Below are positions 7,748-13,774 of a stretch of DNA of 27,303 nucleotides, one piece after another. The translations under genes and the position numbers were made by a program. The notes under the pieces were generated by a model. The model saw nothing but the letters and a program-made list of their open reading frames with translations. It made no database searches and was not told the DNA's origin. Every line of letters starts with the position of its first letter. Position 1 is the first letter of the stretch. Origin of the DNA: an uncultured Bacillaceae bacterium. Lineage in GTDB: Bacteria > Bacillota > Bacilli > Bacillales > Cytobacillaceae. The stretch lies in NCBI GenBank assembly GCA_937995745.1, contig CALKIU010000137.1:1-27303 (forward strand), written 5' to 3'.

Positions 7748-8466
7748 CCGGCGTTCACCGCTTCTTCATACCATTTGCCGACCGAAATCCGTCCCGATGG
7801 GTTCCGCAGCTCCATGGAAGCAGTTATTTTTCCTTTTTTTAAAAGAAGGGCCCGGTCGGCCAACGTTTCCACTTGGGAAAAATCATGGGTTATCAATAAA
7901 ATGGCCGCTCCCTCCGCTTTCTTTTCCAGAAGAATGCCGTTAAAAAGGGCGAGGCCGTCCCGGTCCAGACCGGTATGGGGCTCGTCCAGGAGCAAAATTT
8001 CCGGTTCGGGAAGAAGGACGCGGGCAATCGCCAGCCGCTGTATCATCCCTCTGGAAAAGGAACGGACCGGCATGTCTTTAAAATAGTGGAGCCCCACTTT
8101 CCGCAACAGTTCGAATGCTTTTTCATCCAAATCTTTCACTTTGTACAACTTTCCGTAAAAGCGCAAGTTTTCCACGGCGCTCAGTGACGGATACAAAAAC
8201 GGTTCATGGCCGAGAAAACCGATTTTCCTTTTGACTTCCGGCGAATTTCTTTTCACCGGCCGGCCGTCCAGAAAAATTTTTCCCCCGCCCGGTTTCATCA
8301 GTCCGGCCGCGCATTTAAACAGGGTGCTTTTGCCGGCCCCGTTCGGACCGGTGACCGCCAATATTTCCCCTTTGTTGACCGCAAAGGAGAGGTTCCTCAA
8401 CACGGGCCGTTCCCCGAGCGCTTTTGACAAATTTTTTATTTCCAGCATGGCGACCAACTCTTTCAT
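7744..8466 (-). CDS. ccmA: CcmA, ATP-binding subunit of the CcmABCD complex
   Basis: Cytoplasmic ABC ATPase of 240 residues. Walker A GPNGAGKST is at 40-48 and Walker B ILLLDEP at 157-163. The signature is SRGMIQR (138-144), the S-x-GM-x-QR variant typical of CcmA rather than the usual LSGGQ. The switch histidine is in LLITHD. It starts within the stop codon of the upstream small gene (ATGA overlap) and ends within the ccmB start. A second ATG at codon 7 is possible, but neither has a strong ribosome binding site. Adjacent ccmB, ccmC and ccmD identify it as CcmA rather than a general ABC-2 ATPase. Confidence 0.93.
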   Translation of the reverse strand: MKELVAMLEIKNLSKALGERPVLRNLSFAVNKGEILAVTGPNGAGKSTLFKCAAGLMKPGGGKIFLDGRPVKRNSPEVKRKIGFLGHEPFLYPSLSAVENLRFYGKLYKVKDLDEKAFELLRKVGLHYFKDMPVRSFSRGMIQRLAIARVLLPEPEILLLDEPHTGLDRDGLALFNGILLEKKAEGAAILLITHDFSQVETLADRALLLKKGKITASMELRNPSGRISVGKWYEEAVNAG

Positions 8467-8807
8467 GAAATAAATTGCCGCAGTTCCTTTTTTGTCCGTT
8501 GCAGCAAATCCTCGAGCTCCCGCTTCTTTTGCACATATTCCCCGTCCGGCAAGCTTTTTCGGGATTTGTCCTCTTCCAATTCCCGCAGCTGTTCCTCGAC
8601 CATTTTTTGCACTGTCAACAGCTGCTGAAACTGTTCTTCCCCGAAATCCTCCCGGAAAGATGGAGCTTTGTTTCGCTTGTAAAAAATGAAACCGGCAATG
8701 CAGACGGCGACGATCATGAGCGTCAGATGCGGTTCAAGCCGGTTTAAACCGGGAGTCTCCAGCCAAAATCTGACGAGCCATTCCGGATGGAACGGAGGTG
8801 TATCCAT
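8463..8807 (-). CDS. Small membrane/coiled-coil protein of the ccm operon, unknown
   Basis: Protein of 114 residues. A short N-terminal region is followed by one hydrophobic helix (about 27-43, LTLMIVAVCIAGFIFY), then a charged, heptad-like C-terminal half rich in E, K, Q and L. I do not recognise a family. The build resembles the N-terminal anchor part of CcmI, which in Proteobacteria holds apocytochrome at the CcmF/CcmH lyase, but without the TPR part. AAAGGA lies eight bases before the ATG. It is tightly packed (two bases after the preceding gene, four-base overlap with ccmA), so it is surely part of the operon. Confidence 0.7.
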   Translation of the reverse strand: MDTPPFHPEWLVRFWLETPGLNRLEPHLTLMIVAVCIAGFIFYKRNKAPSFREDFGEEQFQQLLTVQKMVEEQLRELEEDKSRKSLPDGEYVQKKRELEDLLQRTKKELRQFIS

Positions 8808-8809
8808 GG

Positions 8810-9175
8810 TTAACTTCCTTTCTGTGCACGCAGTTTTTGCAATTCCAGCAAGATTTCCCGTTCAACCGCCTGTTCTTCGGCCTTATCCTTTTTTGACTTG
8901 CGGACGACGGTATCCGCTTCCTGTTTCATCAATTGAACAGCCAGCATTTGGTACTGTTCCTTCAGCTGCAAAAAGTCTTTTTCCGAAATTTTTTTCATTA
9001 AATATTCCATTTCCAGTTCATTCACCGCTTCATAGATGTCTTCCAGACGGACCGGTTTGTCGTCCGCCCCTGAAGCGGCCACCGTTTCAAACCGGCCGGA
9101 AAAGAACGGGGAAACGACAAAGTACAAACAGGCGATGATGAGAACGGAACTGGCAAACAAATAAACGTACTCCAT
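8810..9175 (-). CDS. CcmI-N-terminus-like membrane protein
   Basis: Protein of 121 residues with an N-terminal membrane helix (about 4-22, YLFASSVLIIACLYFVVSP), then a helical cytoplasmic part. The pattern ELEMEYLMKKISEKDFLQLKEQYQ matches the segment after the first helix of CcmI-type proteins, where a D/E-rich dipped helix has the form E-L-E-x-D-x-x-x-G-K-L-S-E-x-D-Y. The large TPR domain of CcmI is absent. The start is put at 9175, where AGGAG lies nine bases before the ATG; the in-frame ATG at 9184 directly abuts that site. It probably assists CcmF/CcmH in presenting apocytochrome; this is inference. Confidence 0.65.
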   Translation of the reverse strand: MEYVYLFASSVLIIACLYFVVSPFFSGRFETVAASGADDKPVRLEDIYEAVNELEMEYLMKKISEKDFLQLKEQYQMLAVQLMKQEADTVVRKSKKDKAEEQAVEREILLELQKLRAQKGS

Positions 9176-9187
9176 TGCAATCATCTC

Positions 9188-9676
9188 CTAAAAATGTTTG
9201 CGGCGTTCCTCATCAAAAATTTTGAAAGCAATCTCTTTTTCCGTTTCTGATTCCCACTTTACTTCTTGCACAATGGCCGCTTTTCTCTTTCCTTTCCTTT
9301 TTTTCAACCAGAGCCAGATGACGGCCCCGCCGGCAAGAAGGCCGGCTGCCGGCAACACCCAGGCGAGGATGCCGCCCGCATCGAGTCCCGGTTCTTTCAA
9401 GGCGGCCTGGCCGTATTGGTCCACATAATAAGCGATGATTTCTTCCCCGGTCATGCCGTCGTTGAGCATTTCGAGCACTTCTTCGTAATAAAGCTGCTTC
9501 ACCGGGCAGCCGGCCAAATCATCATTGGCATGGCCCTGCATATCCAATTGGGAGATCACTTCTTTGAATTCGTTGGAATTATAATCGTATTCCGCCGCCG
9601 CGGCTGACGGCCAAAACGGAAAAATCGGCAAAAACAAGACTAGACAAATACTGAACAATACGGCATTTTTGCTCAT
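9188..9676 (-). CDS. ccmH: CcmH-family protein lacking the CxxC redox motif
   Basis: CcmH/CycL/NrfF family protein, normally a thiol-redox partner of CcmF that resolves apocytochrome disulfides. It has 162 residues: a signal sequence, a three-helix domain (about 35-85) and a C-terminal membrane helix (about 103-124). The second half fits the family well (EVLEMLNDGMTGEEIIAYYV, then DQYG and EPGLDA before the helix). However, at the position where CcmH has LRCxxCQ, this protein reads LDMQGHANDDLAGC. No CxxC is present; a single cysteine (Cys57) lies about 13 residues further on, followed by PVKQ. I checked this in the DNA. It overlaps the ccmF stop by four bases. Confidence 0.85.
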   Translation of the reverse strand: MSKNAVLFSICLVLFLPIFPFWPSAAAAEYDYNSNEFKEVISQLDMQGHANDDLAGCPVKQLYYEEVLEMLNDGMTGEEIIAYYVDQYGQAALKEPGLDAGGILAWVLPAAGLLAGGAVIWLWLKKRKGKRKAAIVQEVKWESETEKEIAFKIFDEERRKHF

Positions 9677-11667
9677 TTGGAAACACCGGCCTTTACAAAC
9701 TCCGGATTGACGGCGGAAACGGCAGCCAGTTTTCTCGTTTTGCCGCCGAGCAAAGCAACGATGATGCCGAACACCATGATGAACCCGCCAATCCAGATCC
9801 AGCTGACGAACGGATTCACTTTCAGCTGGAACGTCGCTTTATCTTCGTTTTCCCATGTGCTGAGGACAACGTATAAATCCTGCGAGGCAACGGTTTTGAT
9901 AGCTACTTCGCTGGACGGTTCCGGCCATGTGGAATAAAAGATTTTTTCCGGGCGGACCGTACCGGCGCTTTTTCCTTTATACGAAATGTCCATATCCGCC
10001 GCGACGATTCCGTTTCCGTTTTCCATCCGCTCGCTCAATCCTTTAAAGGTCAAAGCAAAATCTCCGATCCGCGCCGTTTCGCCTTTTTCCAGCGTTGTAA
10101 GCATTTCATCGGAATACGCGTGCGAAGCGATCACGCCGACGGCAATGACGGCCACTCCGATATGAACGATATACCCGCCATAGCGGCGCTGGTTTTTGCG
10201 CATCAATTTCCAGGCGGCGGAAAACATACTTTCCTTTGTCACCTTCCTGCGCGCCCGGATCCCAAACATAAATTCCTGGACATGAACGGCAAACATAAAA
10301 ACGGCTGCGCCCAAACCGATGATGGCAAACGGACCTTCCACCCCCGCGGCCACCAGGGCAGCTGCGGCGGCAAGGCCGGCCAAAAACGGCCACTGGCCGG
10401 TTTTTATAAACCGTTTCACTTTCGCTTTTTGCCAGGCAATCAACGGGCAAACGGCCATGAGAACGATTAATGCGAACATGATCGGGGCCATCACTTTCGT
10501 GAAGTACGGCGGGCCCACGTTCACTTTCACGCCGGTCAGCGCCTCGGAAAAGAGGGGGTACATGGTTCCCCAAAACACGGCGAACGCTCCGGCGACGAGA
10601 ATCAAATTGTTTAAAAGGAACGAGCTTTCCTTGGAAAAGTATGATTCTATCGGATTCGTTTCTTTCCTGATCAATGGGTATCTGGTGATGAATACATAAA
10701 TGCTGATAAGCAGCATTGCAACCATGAATATAAGGAAATAATTGCCCAAAGTGCCGTCATTAAACGCATGCACACTTGTCAAAATCCCGCTGCGGACGAG
10801 GAATGTCCCGAAGATCGTCAATAAATACGTGACGATGACGAGAACGATATTCCAGATTTTCAGCATTCCTTTCCGTTCCTGGATCATCACCGAATGGAGG
10901 AAGGCGGTCGCTGTCAGCCACGGCATAAAGCTGGCGTTCTCGACCGGATCCCAGGCCCAATAACCCCCCCAGCCCAGTTCCATATACGCCCACCAGCCGC
11001 CGATCATATTGCCGAGCGTCAAAAACAGCCATGCGGTCAGCGTCCACCGTCTTGTCAACTTAATCCATTCGGCGTCCATTCTTTTTAAAATAAGGGCCGC
11101 AATGGCAAAGGCAAACGGGACGGCAAACCCGACATAGCCGAGATAGAGCGTCACGGGATGAAGAATCATGCCCGGATGCTGCAGCATCGGATTCAAGCCT
11201 TTCCCGTCGGCAGGGATGGTGTCCGTCATTTCAAACGGGTTGCTCGTTGCCGTGATGACGATAAAGAAAAACAAAATGTTGAGAAGGAGGACGATTGAGA
11301 CGTACGGCATCATCCGGTTGTGTTTTTCTTTGGAAAACACTACCATCCCCGTGAAAATGCACAAGAGCAATAGCCAAAGCAATAACGAACCGGCATTGCC
11401 CGCCCAAAAAGCGGTCAGTTTATAAATCAAAGGAAGGTTTTCGCTTGTGTACGACGCCACATATTGATATTGAAACTGCCCCGTTCCCAAAAGATAGAAG
11501 AGCAGAAAGGAGGCGACCGATGTCAATAACACTAGCGCCAGAACGGCTCCCCTGGCGCTCTCCAGCCAGCGGGCGCTGTTCTTTTTAATGCCGATGAAAT
11601 TGGCGGCAAGTCCGTAGGCTGCCATCAACAATCCCGCATACAGTGCTGTATTTCCAACGATATACAT
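9673..11667 (-). CDS. ccmF: CcmF, haem lyase subunit of cytochrome c maturation System I
   Basis: Large polytopic membrane protein that, with CcmH, attaches haem from CcmE to the CxxCH cysteines of apocytochrome c. It has 664 residues and about fifteen hydrophobic segments. The WWD domain is at about 224-244 (GWWAYMELGWGG, then YWAWDPVEN). Conserved histidines are seen in MLQHPGMILHPVT (near 164-170), in LHSVMI after the WWD domain and in TSVHAFNDG. An extracytoplasmic domain precedes the last helix. AGGTGG lies nine bases before the ATG. The 113-base gap to ccmE shows no clear promoter. In E. coli a separate CcmF paralogue (NrfE) serves the CxxCK haem of NrfA; this single CcmF may do both jobs. 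Confidence 0.95.
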   Translation of the reverse strand: MYIVGNTALYAGLLMAAYGLAANFIGIKKNSARWLESARGAVLALVLLTSVASFLLFYLLGTGQFQYQYVASYTSENLPLIYKLTAFWAGNAGSLLLWLLLLCIFTGMVVFSKEKHNRMMPYVSIVLLLNILFFFIVITATSNPFEMTDTIPADGKGLNPMLQHPGMILHPVTLYLGYVGFAVPFAFAIAALILKRMDAEWIKLTRRWTLTAWLFLTLGNMIGGWWAYMELGWGGYWAWDPVENASFMPWLTATAFLHSVMIQERKGMLKIWNIVLVIVTYLLTIFGTFLVRSGILTSVHAFNDGTLGNYFLIFMVAMLLISIYVFITRYPLIRKETNPIESYFSKESSFLLNNLILVAGAFAVFWGTMYPLFSEALTGVKVNVGPPYFTKVMAPIMFALIVLMAVCPLIAWQKAKVKRFIKTGQWPFLAGLAAAAALVAAGVEGPFAIIGLGAAVFMFAVHVQEFMFGIRARRKVTKESMFSAAWKLMRKNQRRYGGYIVHIGVAVIAVGVIASHAYSDEMLTTLEKGETARIGDFALTFKGLSERMENGNGIVAADMDISYKGKSAGTVRPEKIFYSTWPEPSSEVAIKTVASQDLYVVLSTWENEDKATFQLKVNPFVSWIWIGGFIMVFGIIVALLGGKTRKLAAVSAVNPEFVKAGVSK

Positions 11668-11780
11668 ATAGATGAACCACCTGTTTTTTTGATTGTCACA
11701 AATGTCCGATAGTCGTTTTCAAAGATAAAAGGGAAGCCTGTTTTTTTCCGGCGTTCCGGCTGGGTTACTTGGTCTGAAAA

Positions 11781-12230
11781 TCAATCCTTTGTTTGTTCTT
11801 CAAGAATCTTTTTGTGCTGTTCGATATCGTAATTTTCCATATCGGCGCTTTCGTATTTGGAAGGGCATTTCGTTCTGATTTTTTCCGCTTCAAAAGTCCC
11901 TTCTTCATGCAAAAAGCCTTCCACAATGACGATGATGCCGTCCGAGAAATTGTCTGGCTTGATGCCGTCATGGTACACGGAAAGAACGGCGTCATGTTCA
12001 TCATAAATTTCAAACTCGAGGCGGATGTTGTCCGCATCCCACTTGATGCTGTCCCCCCGGAGCAGCCCTTGCGTCATGATATATTCACCCGCATATTGAC
12101 CGGGCGCCTGCAGCAAATCGGAAATGGTGATTTCCTTGCTGTTGGCGCTCGGCATCGACGCAAACAGCATGATGGCCAGGGCCGCCGCTCCCATGATTAA
12201 TCCGGCAACAATTTTCTTGTTTTTGCTCAC
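11781..12230 (-). CDS. ccmE: CcmE haem chaperone, cysteine (CxxxY) variant
   Basis: Membrane-anchored OB-fold haem chaperone that binds haem covalently and delivers it to CcmF. It has 149 residues: an N-terminal anchor (about 7-25), then a beta-rich domain. Canonical CcmE binds haem through the histidine of an HxxxY motif. Here the corresponding motif, after EAEKIRT, is CPSKY (Cys122, Tyr126), confirmed in the DNA (TGC at the first position). The CxxxY form is known from archaea and some sulfate reducers. It starts with GTG; GGAGG lies eight bases before it. It follows the operon's first gene directly. Confidence 0.93.
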   Translation of the reverse strand: MSKNKKIVAGLIMGAAALAIMLFASMPSANSKEITISDLLQAPGQYAGEYIMTQGLLRGDSIKWDADNIRLEFEIYDEHDAVLSVYHDGIKPDNFSDGIIVIVEGFLHEEGTFEAEKIRTKCPSKYESADMENYDIEQHKKILEEQTKD

Positions 12231-12231
12231 C

Positions 12232-13218
12232 TTAAGCCCCTCCTATTTTTTTCATCATTTCCCGGTACTCTTCTTCCGTTATGTCCCCCGCCAGCAACAT
12301 GGAGCGCAGCGCGGCAATTTTTGCTTCCGTTTTTTCCGCCGCTTCTCCGGAAGGCGGCTGTTGGGCTTGCGGATTCTCCCCGTGTTTTGCGTTCCTTTTT
12401 CTTTTGAGGAAGATGATCAAGACGGCCGCCCCGGCGAGGGCCATACCGCCGGTGATGAGAACGATCTGCCACAGGGGCATGATTTCGTCATTTTCCCGTT
12501 CCCCTTGCTTTGCGCCGTATTCGGCCATCGCCATGAACATTTCTTCCGTCGTCCGCTTCTCTTCCCGCTCATAACGGATGTGGACGTTCTTTTCGTCGCC
12601 GGCTTTCACGTCATGGTGCATATACACAAACATGTTCATGCCGTACGAATTTTCCAGGTGGGAATCGGCCGCCGGCTCCAGGCTGAATTTTTCCGTTTTC
12701 AAGGGCTCGGTGACAACCACCCTCAGAAGCCCGATATCGGTGAACGCTTTAAAGTGAAAATCAAACGATTTGCCGTCTTCCGATTCTTCGATAGTGTTTG
12801 TGTAATACTCGACGACAAATTTATAGGTTCCCTGCGGTTCGATTTCTTCGCTTGTCTCCCAGGTAATGAACCCGTTTTCCAAATCCAGTTCGTATTCGAT
12901 CGGATAAACTTCGGACAAATCGCCGGAATAATCGCCGATAAAACCGATTTTGAAGTTCTTTTCATGGACCGGCACGGGAATCCGGATTTGTCCTTTTTGC
13001 GCCTCGTCCGTCGTGTTGCGGAGGGAACCGTGATAACCGATGAGAAGAGGGGGACCCTCCTTTTTGTCGTCTTTCGGATGATACGTATATTCCGGAAGAA
13101 CTTGAATCACCAATTCATCCATCTGCAAAGGAGCCTGCTTTTGCCCCTCCGCAAAAACCGCTCCCGGAAACAGCAGCAAACAGAGGATGAAAATCCCCAT
13201 TGCACGAATTTTGGCCAT
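12232..13218 (-). CDS. Secreted, membrane-anchored protein of unknown function, first gene of the ccm-nrf operon
   Basis: I do not recognise a family. The 328-residue product has a signal peptide (cleavage likely after AVFA, residue 24) and an extracytoplasmic region of about 225 residues that looks beta-rich. One membrane helix (about 250-271) and a basic stop-transfer KRKR follow. The cytoplasmic tail ends in a short helical-hairpin segment (298-325, AALRSMLLAGDITEEEYREM) resembling a SHOCT domain. Met and His cluster at 194-202 (MNMFVYMHH). The start at 13218 has AAAGG nine bases upstream; the in-frame ATG at 13227 is too close. Being the first gene after the Fnr box and two bases before ccmE, it probably serves cytochrome maturation or haem/apoprotein handling. 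That is inference from position only. Confidence 0.75.
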   Translation of the reverse strand: MAKIRAMGIFILCLLLFPGAVFAEGQKQAPLQMDELVIQVLPEYTYHPKDDKKEGPPLLIGYHGSLRNTTDEAQKGQIRIPVPVHEKNFKIGFIGDYSGDLSEVYPIEYELDLENGFITWETSEEIEPQGTYKFVVEYYTNTIEESEDGKSFDFHFKAFTDIGLLRVVVTEPLKTEKFSLEPAADSHLENSYGMNMFVYMHHDVKAGDEKNVHIRYEREEKRTTEEMFMAMAEYGAKQGERENDEIMPLWQIVLITGGMALAGAAVLIIFLKRKRNAKHGENPQAQQPPSGEAAEKTEAKIAALRSMLLAGDITEEEYREMMKKIGGA

Positions 13219-13357
13219 TATAAGCATCCTTTCTTGATCCCTTTCACCGTTGCCTGAGCGATGCAGAAATTTGAAAAGGATTGTTTCTTTTCCTGACAGG
13301 CTGATGTATCACGATAGCGCCGGAACATCGGCGGCGTCCGGCACTTCGAAATCCTGT

Positions 13358-13376
13358 GTTTCTGTATATATTCAAG
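13358..13376 (-). promoter_or_regulatory. Probable -10 region of the ccm-nrf operon promoter
   Basis: Downstream of the Fnr palindrome on the minus strand is an AT-rich stretch with TATATA at 13365-13370. This puts the box centre roughly 42 to 48 bases upstream of the likely transcription start. There is no good -35 element, as expected for an activator-dependent promoter. The exact hexamer is uncertain. Confidence 0.4.
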
Positions 13377-13395
13377 CATTTTTCAAAGAAGGGGG

Positions 13396-13415
13396 ACTGT
13401 GAAGAAGTTCACAGT
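13396..13415 (-). promoter_or_regulatory. Perfect Fnr box upstream of the ccm-nrf operon
   Basis: A perfect palindrome with arms ACTGTGAA/TTCACAGT contains TGTGA-N6-TCACA (13398-13413), the Bacillus Fnr consensus. It lies about 180 bases upstream of the first gene of the ccm-nrf unit. Just upstream on the minus strand (13424-13445) is an AT-rich tract that could be an UP element or another regulator's site. Fnr would activate the operon when oxygen is absent. A Crp-type regulator with the same half site is an alternative. Confidence 0.75.
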
Positions 13416-13580
13416 TGCAGGTGGGAAAAATTTTTAAAATATATAACTATTTACAGAAAAAAGGGGCGTATCAAAACATGGAGGGAAAACCGCTGACCGC
13501 CGGGCGGAGGGGCGAGGGGAAAACCTCCGGCGGCGAACTTGCACGGCTGCCGTCTGGCTTCTTTTTTTTAAAAAACGGCC

Positions 13581-13721
13581 AAATCCCCAAGTTGCTCTGC
13601 TTTTGCTGAAAACTATAAAATCCCCGCGTTCCGCATTCTTGCAAGAAACCGCAAAATAGCCAAATCCGCGCCGTTGCCGGGAATCCCCGGATCCCCAAGT
13701 CCCCCTGTTACGGGGAAAAGG
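13581..13721. repeat. Degenerate short repeats between guaA terminator and ccm promoter
   Basis: Three or four imperfect units begin AAATCCCC or AAATCCGC at 13581, 13618 and 13662, spaced 37 and 44 bases. Similar GGAATCCCC/GGATCCCC blocks follow up to 13721. A GC-rich hairpin (13497-13534, arms containing CCTCC/GGAGG and CCGCCGG) lies just before. No coding frame here has a ribosome binding site or recognisable product. The region 13416-13721 appears non-coding. Confidence 0.4.
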
Positions 13722-13762
13722 AAAATCCCCGCAATCCTTCATCAGAGGACTGCGGGGATTTT
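13722..13762 (-). terminator. Terminator of guaA
   Basis: The stem AAAATCCCCGCA with its complement has extra pairs toward the loop. On the minus strand it ends in a run of four T. It lies 13 bases past the guaA stop codon. Confidence 0.9.
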
Positions 13763-13774
13763 ATCATGATTCCG

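Noticed and set aside
7139..8086. Plus-strand open frame of 315 codons opposite ccmA and ccmB
   Set aside because: The opposite strand encodes clear CcmA and CcmB with Walker motifs; this frame is low-complexity and basic, as expected of a shadow.
11668..11780. Separate promoter for ccmF in the gap after ccmE
   Set aside because: No convincing -35/-10 pair or Fnr box was found; a TGTGACA half site alone is not enough.
12124..13257. Long plus-strand open frame of 377 codons opposite ccmE and the first operon gene
   Set aside because: It is a mirror of the minus-strand genes, has no ribosome binding site and no recognisable protein features, and would oppose the whole operon.
13415..13609. 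Short open frame next to the Fnr box
   Set aside because: It starts with TTG inside the region beside the Fnr palindrome, has no ribosome binding site and a composition like random GC-rich DNA.
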